Shown here one piece after another: positions 1 through 10,074 of a stretch of DNA of 64,000 bases. The DNA comes from Dryas octopetala (taxonomy: Eukaryota > Streptophyta > Magnoliopsida > Rosales > Rosaceae). Each line of letters starts with the position of its first letter. Positions within the stretch are counted from its first letter, which is position 1. A program made the position numbers and the translations under genes. The stretch lies in NCBI GenBank assembly GCA_963921425.1, contig OY992838.1, positions 1,364,001-1,428,000 on the forward strand. The letters are read 5' to 3'. The notes under the pieces are model-generated. The model was not told the DNA's origin, made no database searches, and saw only the letters and a list, made by a program, of their open reading frames with translations.

Positions 1-136
1 TTATTTCAAAAATCACATTAAGGCATGTCGGCCAAACAACCAAACCAATTTCTCGCAACCGTACACGTCTCTCTCTTTGTTACTAATATAAAGTTATAGC
101 TTACAAAACTTAATTTGATATCATTCTGCAGAAGGC

Positions 137-142
137 ATGTAG
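137..142 (+). other. Minimal AUG-stop upstream ORF
   Basis: The bases are atgtag, a start codon followed directly by a stop, 22 nt before the P450 start codon. If the transcript begins upstream of here this is a start-stop element, a class known to stall ribosomes in some plant leaders. The transcription start is not visible, so its presence in the mRNA is inferred. Confidence 0.3.
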
Positions 143-158
143 CTCTCAGAAAGAATTA

Positions 159-2826
159 ATGATGCCTTCCCTTTTGCATAACGCAGTGATAGTAGTTTTA
201 GGAGCCTTGCCATTTCTGATTTACCAAATTATGAAATTACTACACCACCCTAAACAAGAATCAAAGGCTGATATTCCTCCAGGCAGCACAGGATTACCAT
301 TGATTGGAGAGACCCTGCAGTTCATGGCTGCCATTAACAGTAGCCATGGGTTTTATGAGTTTGTTCGAATGCGCCGTCTCCGGTAACTCCTCCATCTCTT
401 CTTATTTATGACCAACTTGTTCTTCTATACATTACTTTGTTACACTGACCCATAAACAAAGAATTGTTACAATATTTAATGTTTTAGACCTCTTCGTCTA
501 TTGACAATTGATTTTGAGTTGAATGTTACCAATGTTGCAGTCACGGAAATTGCTTCAGGACCAACATATTTGGAGAGACCCATGTCTTTGTTTCGAGCAC
601 GGAGTCAGCCAAGGCAGTTTTAAACAATGACTTGGGGAAATTCAGTAAGAGATACATAAGGTCTATTGCGGAGCTAGTTGGAAATCAAAGCCTGCTCTGT
701 GCTTCTCACCAACACCACAAACTAATTCGTACCCAACTCAGCAATTTGTTCTCTATGAGTTCTCTTTCAGTGTTCATCAAACAGTTTGATGAACTGGTTG
801 TTGAAGCTCTCAGAGGCTGGGAACATAGAAGCACTGTGGTCATACAAGATGAAGCACTTAAGGTAGATTATAGAATGCAATTTTCTTTCAAGACCATGCT
901 TGATTTGAACCTATGGATCAAAGCCCAAATCAGTTGGTTTAAAATTGTTTTATTTGAAATTTATAACCCAACAAGCAGCATTTCGACCAGGCCTACATCT
1001 ACCAAAGCTTAATCTGGACTTAATATGGTGTTTAATGTAAATTTTGATCAGATAACTTGCAAAGCTATGTGCAAGATGTTGATAAGCGTGGAAAGCGGGT
1101 ATGAATTAGAGGTGTTGCAAAGGGAGGTGGCTCGGGTTTGTGAAGCAATGCTTGCATTCCCTTTGAGGCTACCCGGGACTCGATTTTACAAGGGCCTTCA
1201 GGTAAAATACCACTCAAATAAAGCCCAATAGCTCATAAATGGGCTTTTCTATTCATCTTATGGGCTCGAAGCCCCAAATTTTCAACACGTAACCAATCCT
1301 AAACTGTATGGTTCAGGCCAGAAAGAAAATCATGGGCATAATTGAGAAGGCAATGAGTGAAAGGAGAAAAGGGTTACAAGCTAATAATGTTGAAGATTTT
1401 CTGCAAAGACTTTTGACAGAGGATGATAAAGCATGTAATGAAGCAGCAGCAGCAGCCCCTACTGGGCCTGTGCTAACAGATGAAGAGATCCAAGATAATA
1501 TCTTAACCATGATTATCGCAGGTCAAGATACAACAGCCAGTGCAATCACATGGATGGTCAAATTCTTAGATGAGAACCCAGAGGTGCTTCACACTCTTAT
1601 GGTAAGTGAAAGCTTGAATTTTGAATTTTCAAAGGTAGTTGATATTTTTTTTTTTGCAACTAGCAAACGACTGTCTCTGTAGTCTGTTGAGTAAATTTTT
1701 ATTGTTTATTTGTTAGTCTTTTGGTTTGGAAATGTAGTCTTGTATGCTTTTAAATTTTATATAAAGTCAATTAAATATGTGATTATGATGATGCCAGTTG
1801 TTGATTGAAACAGAAAGAACAGCTTGACTTGGGGAGAAAAACTTGGTCAAAGTCGTTTCTAACACTGGAAAGAATTAACGAGATGTCGTATGCGTCCAAG
1901 GTACTAATCAATCAGTCAGTCATGACTTTTGACCTTTGTGTCATGGGGTTGTATGCTTAATCAATTTCATGTCTTTTTTTGACCAATTAATCAATTTCAT
2001 GTCTATTCCTGAAGACTTGAACCATTTTTGACAGACTTCAATTAATTAATTAATTGAATAAATAAATGGTATCCATGAATTAGGTGGTAAAAGAATCTCT
2101 TAGGATGGCATCAATTGTGCCATGGTTTCCAAGACTAGCTCTCGAGGATTGCCGGATGGAAGGTTCTATTCATTGAATTTTATTTTATAATTCACAAAAT
2201 TAATCTTGGTTCATATAAATAAATAATATAATATAGTGTATAATTACTTGATTAATTTGTGTTTTGTTTGTGCAGGGTTTAAGATCAAGAGTGGGTGGAA
2301 TGTGAATATTGATGCTAAATCAGTACACCTTGATCCGACGGTGTACAGTGATCCCAACAGGTTCAATCCCTCGAGGTTTGACGTAAGCACTCACCTCACC
2401 TCAATCTTCTTCTTAGTTTGGAGTTGTCAAAACATGTTTAAGTCTAATAAAAAGTTGCACTTTGTGATAATTAAACAGGATGATGAATCAAAAGTACCAT
2501 ACAGCTTCTTAGCTTTTGGGATGGGAGGGAGGACGTGCCTGGGGATGAATATGGCTAAGGCCATGATGCTAGTCTTTCTCCACCGTCTCATTACTACTTA
2601 CAGGTTACGGCAATATAAATTTTATAATCGTCGATTAATGCAAATTACACGTTAATTTCTTATTAATTAAGTGCTGTTGAATTTAAAATTATTCAGGTGG
2701 AAGGTAATTGACACAGAAACCAGCATTGAGAAGTGGACACTTTTTTCAAAATTAAGAAGTGGTTGTCCGGTGATTATTATACCTCTAACAGAAGATGGTA
2801 GTCCTGAATCTAATGCTATTGATTAA
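159..2826 (+). CDS. Cytochrome P450, CYP85 clan, CYP722-like
   Basis: Nine exons join cleanly: 159-382, 541-862, 1052-1201, 1317-1601, 1814-1900, 2084-2162, 2276-2382, 2479-2603, 2697-2826. They give 502 residues with GT-AG introns and consistent phases. A hydrophobic N-terminal anchor (about residues 5-25) is followed by the proline hinge PPGSTGLPLIGE. The I-helix reads AGQDTT (300-305), ExxR is E360/R363, and the heme loop is FGMGGRTCLG with Cys438 as the iron ligand. Length and all key motifs are intact, so the enzyme should be functional as an ER monooxygenase. Family knowledge: the hinge and FGETHVF context resemble CYP722, where CYP722C enzymes oxidise carlactonoic acid in strigolactone synthesis and CYP722A is poorly characterised. 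The subfamily is my inference; another CYP85-clan family (CYP716/CYP707 relatives) is possible. Two adjacent ATGs start the frame. Confidence 0.88.
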
Positions 2827-4295
2827 TATCTTTTAGCAATGTGCTTAAAATTACAATCACTACCTTCAGACAAGTGTAATTCTCAAATGAAAGATATCGA
2901 TGTTCTAATCCATCTTGATTCTTGTCTGCTTGGCCGGCCCATGATATCTGGGAAAGTTTCCAAATTATCTATATACGAATGTTTTGTGTTGTCACCTGTT
3001 GTGTGGTTCAAAGTCACATTTATTATATGGAACAAACCAAATCAGCTTGTTTTGGGTAAGCTGAATCCTGTGAACATGGAAGGTATGGTTTCAATAATAT
3101 GTTGTTATTGAAGTTAATTAGTACAAGTATTGAACAAAAACTCATCCCCTTCCGAATTGGACAGAATGAAAAACCTCTAAAACCTTTCAATAATATACAG
3201 CAAACGACAAGGCAAGGACACCATAATTGACTGTAGAATCTCTTATCTGTCCTCCATTTTGGGAATTTTTGATAAAACGATTAGACTATGTATGCCACCA
3301 CTCTTGGCCTCTTGGGATCACTCAACTAAAAGACAATACAAGGTAGCCACTCACTCCAATTAGGCTAGTAAAAAGACCCACAACACCATTTCGGCAAAAT
3401 AGACTATATAAATGATCTATAAACGTCTTAAACTTTTGGAGTTGAATAGTTGTCAAATAGTGTCAAATTTTCGGTTTCCACTTTTTGTTTTTTTGAAAGT
3501 CTCGTGGCCCCTAAGTCCCTAACCCATTATCATTTTCTTTAGAAGGAATTTCTTCCCATTGTAAAAGCCAAAGTCCTTTAAACCTCACCAATAAACCCAA
3601 ATGGACGACACCCCCTAAACCTGCATCCATAATATATCAAAATCATTTTGTGGACTATAAAGGGACTCATAATTGGGTATACCACAACGGACATACCTTT
3701 AATCAGGTCTTTCCCCTTCTTTCTAATTCACTCATTGCGTTTTTAGAATTTCCTTTTGTTTCTTTTCCTTGTGACATTTTTATTTCACAAAATTAAACTA
3801 GTATTTCTCAAGCACATCAATTAATTTTCAGAAGATTAAAATAACAATAATGTTAGGAATTCTAATGTTGCTATAATTTAATTTTGAGTTTTATAACTCT
3901 ATGGATAGAGAGACACTCCACTTTCCACTAATAAATTAATTTTCTTCTCTCTCTATTTTAAATTTTTAATACATTCTATTCTTTACAGATAATTTTTTTG
4001 AAACTAAAATTTCATGTGTATTTAAGGTTCAACAACAACAAAAGGAAAAGGAAAATTTTAAAATAAAATATTTTGTTGTTCCCTCTGCTCTTCCCCTACC
4101 CTTGCGAGATCAATGGGCCCGCCATGAATGGTAGGAGTCCAACTTCTTCATCATTTTTTTCTTTTTAATTTAATTTGGTAGAATATATAGCATTTAATTT
4201 CCATAGCCTACGCTTGCCATGCATTTTTTTCCCAATTAAGTAACTAATTTCTTAGATTATATGTTGAATCTTCAATCCTTTAATTATGTCTTTAT
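2827..4295. other. Intergenic, P450 to transposon
   Basis: AT-rich spacer holding the P450 3' UTR. I see no convincing gene. The 90-codon open frame at 2839-3111 lies in the probable 3' UTR and has no recognisable domain. Confidence 0.5.
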
Positions 4296-4304
4296 CTTTA
4301 AAAA

Positions 4305-4494
4305 GAGTAAATTGCACCGTTGGTCCAGTTATTTTCACTTTTTTCCCAACTTAGTCCACGATCTTTTTTTTGTATCATTTTAATCCACTTTCTTTTCAAA
4401 TTGCGCCTAATTAGTCCATTCCGTCTAATATTGGCTAACTGCCGTCAAATGCCCACACGTGACCAACATGTGAGGCCCATAATGGTCTTTTCCT
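4305..4494 (+). repeat. Left terminal inverted repeat of the MULE
   Basis: 190 bp, reverse-complementary to 9876-10065, including matching runs of eight T/A. It carries a CACACGTG-like segment (4454-4461) that could serve in promoter or transposase binding. Homology stops at TCCT (4494), where the two arms diverge. Confidence 0.95.
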
Positions 4495-4653
4495 CCCAAC
4501 AGGAATGCCTAAATCTGAGTTAAGCAAATTGTTATTCATCGTGGTTAATCAGAGGGTTTTGGAGGAGATAAGCAATTTCGCGCCTTTTGCTGGAATTTGG
4601 GCATCCGAGGCATCCAATCAGAGGGTTAATCCCATTTTCGGCATTTATCAAGC

Positions 4654-7600
4654 ATGATTCTTGATTTTCGAACGGAGGGAGACAATCCCATCTACAGTAA
4701 GTATGGAATTGTCTTAGGTTTCATTTGGTTACTGCAATTACATTTTGTTTTTGGGCATTTAGTTATTGCGAATCTTTTGGGTGGGTTTATGGTATTTGGT
4801 TACTGTGGGTTTATGGTATTTGGTTGTGGGTTTATTGTATTTGGTTGCTGTGAATGTTTTGGGTGGGTTTAGGGTATTTGCCAGTGTGACTTTTGTGTCC
4901 TTTTCATCTGGAATCTTTTGGGCATTTGGTTACAGCGAGTCTTTTGAGGGAAAAGGATGGAATTGTTTGCCACATCTACATTTTTTAACTGTGGTGTGGT
5001 CCTGAATGTTTGTTTTTTCCATAGTTTTATAATATCCGACCCTTAACATGTGTAGTCAGTGTTCCCATTCAAACAACACACTTCTGTTCTTTTGTATTAT
5101 TATATTGATTTTTATGTTTTCAATTTTGGTTGATGGGTGATGTACTGCTTATATAAGAATTTTGACTGTAAGAATTTTATATTTTTCTTATTTGAGTGTT
5201 GAATTTATTCATTAAATGTTTAAGTATATGAATTTAGGAACTCCTATATATCCTCAATCCAAGGTCTATCTTTGGTCCACAACCTAGGATTTATGTGGTT
5301 TACATTTGCTTTATGTGGAACCACAAGGACTTTAATAGTTTCACCATCAAATCTAACTCATAATTTCATCACTTGGTTTTTTTGACTATGTTTGCAGGTG
5401 ATCCTGATGGGCTGACATTAGAAATCCACTATGGTGGTAAGGTTATTGGTGATGGATATAAGGGGGGTTTTGTTTGCTGGCTAGACTACCTTTCAGCAGA
5501 CCTCTTTTCCTTATTGGACCTTATGAAGGTTGGTGAAGACTTGGGCTATGAGGTGAATAGGAAAAAGATCGAGCCCAATAAATGGAAAGTGTACTACAAG
5601 GATCCAGATATTAATGGGCCAGCTGGATTTGTGTATATTGGGTCTGACAGTCAAGTGCTTACAATGATTGCAAAGGTACCAGCATCTAGGGTTGCTGTTG
5701 TCTATTACGAAGGGCCAGTTACATCAAGGAATGATGTTGATGCTAGTCAGTCTGCTACTGTGTGGCCAAGCTTGCATGGTGCAGAGTATGAGTTAGGTAT
5801 AGATGATGTTGATACACTCAACCTTCTAACACAGGCTTCTGTGAATGAACAAGATAATTGTGCAGTGAGTGGATCAAGGGATGGGCCAGATCATGAGGAA
5901 CATAATGAACAAGGTACTGGTTCAGTGAATGAGCAGCAAGATGATGTGGATGCTGAAGATGGTGATGAAGACAATGAGCAGCAAGATGATGTGGATGCTG
6001 ATGATGGTGATGAAGACAATGAGCAGCAAGTTGATGTGGATGCTGATGATGGTGATGAAGACTCAGAGTTTGTAGATAGTGACTATGAGTTCTCAGAGGA
6101 AGATAGTGATGATGATGTATTTGAGGAGGAGATTGACCCACAAATTGACCCTCTGAATGAAATTAACGATGCTGGTGAAATATCAGATGAATGTGAGAGA
6201 TCTGATGAGCTTGAGAGTCTCAGTGAGTCATCAACTGATGGTGAAGATGAAAAGAAAGTGAAGAAAAAAATTCCAAAGTTCAAAGTTTTCAATAAAGAGA
6301 CAGACTTGAAAGATCCACAAATGGAAATAGGACAACACTTCCCAAGCAAAGCTGATGCAATTATGTTCATTAAGGAATGGGGGATCTTAAATGGCCGAAA
6401 ATTAAAGTTTGTAAAAAATAATAGGATAAGGCTGAATGCAGTTTGTGTTGGCACAAAGGGCTGTCCCTTCGAAGTTAGATGCCACCCACAGAAGGGTGGC
6501 TCTGATACATGGGTGATCAAGACCCTACAGATGGAGCACCATTGTTCCACTTCTGGAAAACTGAAGCATGCAGATTACAACTGGATTGCTGAAAAATATC
6601 AAGAGAGGTTGAGAGATGACTCTGATTGGGGCTTATTAAGCTTCCAAAATACAGTCAAGAAGGACTTTGGCCTCACTGTCTCAAGGAACAAAGCGTATAG
6701 AGCTAAGAAGAAGGCTCGTGGCTTGAATAAGGGATTTTACAAAGAGCAGTATGCAAGAATACATGATTATGCAGCTGAGTTGCAACGAACCAATGTTGGT
6801 TCGACAGTGAAGATTGCTTCAAGAAAGACACCTAATGGCCAAAAAGTATTTCAAAGGATTTACATCTGCTTGAAGGGTTGCAAAGATGGGTTTTTAAATG
6901 GATGTAGGAGGGTGATTGGCGTTGATGGGACTCATATAAAGGGTCCATATCCTGGTCAAATACTGACAGCAGTTGGTGTAGATCCTAACAATGGATTATT
7001 CCCAGTGGCATATGCAGTAGTAGAAATTGAAAATAAGGATTCATGGAAGTGGTTTTTGGATATTTTGATAGATGACTTGAAGATTGACAAGGGGGCAGAC
7101 TGGGTATTCATGAGTGATAAGCAAAAGGGTCTAGTTCCTGCAATAGAGGAACTCTTACCTGATGTTGAACATCGAATGTGTGTTAGACATCTTCATAAGA
7201 ACTTCAAAATGACCTATCCAGGGTTGGGGTTAAAGAATGCCTTGTGGGCTGCTGCTAGAGCAACTTGTGTACCATGGTGGAAGGTTGAGATGGAGAAGAT
7301 GAGGGGATTAAATGACAAAGCTTGGGGATGGCTGAATGCTAAACCTGCAACACAGTGGAGTAGATCACACTTTGGGACTGTGACAAGGTGTGATTTATTG
7401 TTAAATAATCTGTGTGAAAGTTTTAACAGTGCTATACTTAACACAAGGGACAAGCCAATACTAGATTTGCTTGAGGGAATTAGACACTATCTCATGCTTA
7501 GGATGGCGAACAGGCGAGCAGCTTGTAGAAGTTGGAAGACTAATGTTGGCCCAAGAATCTTGAAGATCATGGAGAAGAGAAAAGCTGACAGTCGAATGCA

Positions 7601-8536
7601 CAGTGTTCAACTTGCAGGAGATAAGCAATTTGAGGTTGAAGCACCTGGTGGGACAAGAATGTGTGTTGATCTTAGGCAAGGGACTTGCAGCTGCAGAAGG
7701 TGGGATCTTAGTGGGATTCCTTGCTCCCATGCAATTGCTTGCATTTGGGACGTAGAGGAAAACCCTATTGACTATGTCAATGAGTGTTATAGTAAAAAAT
7801 CTTACCTAGATGCCTATGATCCTATGATAAGACCCATGCCAAGTATGGATCTTTGGGCAATCACTGCCAATGACAAACTTGAGCCTCCACCATTCAAGAA
7901 ACAACCTGGGAGGCCAAAAATGGTAAGAACAAAAGGACCAGGTGAAGTCCCAGCCACACATCCTATTCCTGAAAATTCAAATGCAAATCCAATGGCTCCA
8001 GCACCACCACTCAAGTTGAGAAGGTTGTGGGTTTCCATTAGATGCAGTAAGTGTGGGGGAGAGAATCATAACACCAGGACATGTAAAAGAGAGATTGGGA
8101 GCTCAAGCAACCAACAGGTTTGTTGTTTGTTAAATTGCATGAAGTCTTTTTTTTTCTAATATTAATGTGATTTTCAAACTGTACCATCTGGTCTTATGTG
8201 CAACTATGCAGACCGAAGGTCAACATCAACAATCACATGCCCAATCCCAAGCCCAAGCCCAACCAGCAACTGAATCACACCCTTCCCAAGCCCAACAGCC
8301 ACCTAATAATTCAAGGGTAAACAAGAGATATTAGTTGTGTACTGATTGCTTAATGAAATAAATGTTCATGTTGTTGATTATGCTTGAATTGGCAGATGAC
8401 AAGAGGGAGAGGGAGAGGGCGAGGAAGAAGCAATGCAAGGGGTAGAGGAAGATCTATATCTGATTCTGATAATGGAGGCAGAGGCAAAGGGAGGAATGGA
8501 AAAAGGGGCAGGTTCTGGAAACCCCATGAACATTGA
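4654..8536 (+). CDS. MULE transposase (MuDR type, DDE + SWIM)
   Basis: Four exons (4654-4696, 5398-8117, 8212-8316, 8396-8536) give 1002 residues. The tiny first exon is inferred from a GTAAGT donor and the phase-1 acceptor at 5397; the long second exon carries nearly all domains. In order: a short N-terminal beta-type domain (IHYGGKVIGDGYKGG), an acidic repeat-rich linker (about residues 190-310), a WRKY/GCM1-like MuDR DNA-binding domain with CPFEV...HHC, and the MULE catalytic core. The DDE triad is D524 (GVDGTH), D588 (MSDKQKG) and E688 (NLCESFN), with the family's CVRHLH motif between. Then follow a SWIM zinc finger (CSCRRW...PCSHAIAC, from about 778), a CCHC knuckle (CSKCGGENHNTRTC) and an Arg/Gly-rich tail. 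Everything needed for cut-and-paste transposition is present. Exon 1 and the two small 3' exons are less certain than the core. Confidence 0.9.
5931..6065 (+). repeat. Three 45-bp tandem repeats in the transposase
   Basis: Units at 5931-5975, 5976-6020 and 6021-6065 each encode 15 residues of the type EQQDDVDADDGDEDN. They form an acidic, probably disordered linker between the N-terminal domain and the DNA-binding domain. Copies differ by very few bases. Confidence 0.9.
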
Positions 8537-8623
8537 CTCAAGATTGGTGTTCGTGCTTCTTGAAAGGATTTTGAACTCTATGTTATGAGTTTTGATTTAA
8601 ATGTGCATTTTGTTTAGCCTGAC

Positions 8624-8880
8624 ATGTGTTTTGAGGCCTTAGAATGTGTGTTTTGATGGAATTGCAGTAAGGATATTTGATGGATACTTATAGCACATGA
8701 AATATGGTATTGGCATTTTGGGTCAATTAAATGTTGCATTTGATGTAATTTAGCTTAAGGCCATTTGCTGTAATGTGTTTTGAGGCCTTAAAATGTGTGT
8801 TTTGATGGAATTGTACTAAGGATGTTTGATGGATACTTATGACACATGAAATATGGTATTGGCATTTTTGGTCAATTACA
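8624..8880 (+). repeat. Imperfect direct repeat in MULE spacer
   Basis: About 105 bp starting atgtgttttgaggcctta at 8624 recurs at 8773 (149-bp period), ending near ggcattttnggtcaatta. It lies between the two converging MULE genes, so it would fall in one or both 3' UTRs. No protein is encoded. Confidence 0.75.
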
Positions 8881-9273
8881 ATGTGTATATTTGCTGGAAG
8901 TAGTTTTGTGTATATTTTCTGGGAGACAAAAATTCAAAAACCATTACATCAAATGTATACATTTGCTGGAGGTAGTTTTGTATATATTTGCTACCCTTCC
9001 AGTTGAATATAAAATGTCACTTGCCATTTCATTGAAACCATTAAAGAAATGCACCAAATCTATATTACAAAACACTACCATATCACCACATTTTGCTTCC
9101 CTGCACTGAGCTTTCCAAAACAGAGGAGTTGAATACAACCAAAACACTCCTACCATACAAGTTAATTCTTACTGCTTAGTTCCATACAACTACAAAACAA
9201 GTTAATTCTTAGTTCCACACAACCTACATCACTTAACACAACTACCTAAAATAGCATACCCACAAGCTATTTT

Positions 9274-9713
9274 CTATTTCATTACCATCACCATAAAGAA
9301 GAAAACCCAAGAGCAAATCAAATAAAGCCGCAGCATCTTCTCCCTTCTCCGATGCAATTGAAGTTGCACTTCTAGTGAATCAATCCTTCTTCGCAATCTC
9401 AGCATCACTTGTCTACAACGTGGGCACATCGGAGGGTCCACCCAGTTAAAAAAATTGCATCCTCCATTTCGCTGGAAAAAAAAAAACACAATTTGCTAGC
9501 ATAAAAAAATACCCATTCCAATACCCATTCGATTTGAATTATTACATTTACCCATTATCCAAATTTCCTTACCCTTGGTATTAAACAGGTCTCAAACTGT
9601 CTTCCCGGATTCAAATCCGTCCAACTCGTCCTCACAACGGCAAGCCTTCCGCAATCGCAATAGCTACCTGGTGCATGGGGGCTGTGAGTTGATGATGTCG
9701 AGTAGGATGACAT
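9274..9713 (-). CDS. GRF-type zinc finger protein of the MULE
   Basis: Two exons on the minus strand (9713-9573 and 9471-9274) give 112 residues. The 101-bp intron has a GTAAGG donor and a pyrimidine-tract CAG acceptor, and the phases match. The spliced product shows the GRF zinc-finger pattern: CDCGRLAVVRTSWTDLNPGR, then ETC, then GGCNFFNWVDPPMC. The pieces are split between exons exactly as a spliced gene would require. A basic heptad-like segment follows (RLRRRIDSLEVQLQLHRRRE), then a hydrophobic C-terminal stretch (LYLICSWVFFFMVMVM) that could be a tail anchor. GRF fingers bind single-stranded DNA in other proteins. Small GRF/coiled-coil/hydrophobic-tail proteins are common in plant genomes; the role here is unknown. 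Position inside the TIRs suggests it travels with the transposon. Confidence 0.8.
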
Positions 9714-9875
9714 AACGAAGGACAAAGAAGTGGAGAGATTTTGAGGTTTTGGTAGCCCTAACTACTGGGTTGAATAGAAGAAAGAGGATGGAAGCCTCAA
9801 CTTCATTTGGCGGGTGGAAATTCTGCAAATGGCGGGATGAAATAGGTTAAAGGTTAGGGATACTATATATCTGGT

Positions 9876-10065
9876 AGGAAAAGACCATTATGGGCCTCAC
9901 ATGTTGGTCACGTGTGGGCATTTGACGGCAGTTAGCCAATATTAGACGGAATGGACTAATTAGGCGCAATTTGAAAAGAAAGTGGATTAAAATGATACAA
10001 AAAAAAGATCGTGAACTAAGTTGGGAAAAAAGTGAAAATAACTGGACCAACGGTGCAATTTACTC
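9876..10065 (-). repeat. Right terminal inverted repeat of the MULE
   Basis: 190-bp partner of 4305-4494, followed by the second copy of the CTTTAAAAA target duplication at 10066-10074. Confidence 0.95.
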
Positions 10066-10074
10066 CTTTAAAAA

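Larger units (their letters stand above)
4305..10065 (+). mobile_element. Complete autonomous Mutator-like element (MULE)
   Basis: A 5761-bp element bounded by 190-bp terminal inverted repeats (4305-4494 and 9876-10065). These differ by only one base in my hand alignment: C at 4358 against a T-equivalent in the right arm. The flanks carry an exact 9-bp duplication, CTTTAAAAA, at 4296-4304 and 10066-10074, diagnostic for Mutator superfamily insertion. Inside are a spliced transposase gene on the plus strand and a spliced GRF-zinc-finger gene on the minus strand, converging on a spacer of about 740 bp. Near-identical arms, an exact duplication and no disabling mutation in either gene point to a recent insertion that may still be active. 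The ends read GAGTAAATTGCACC. Confidence 0.95.
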
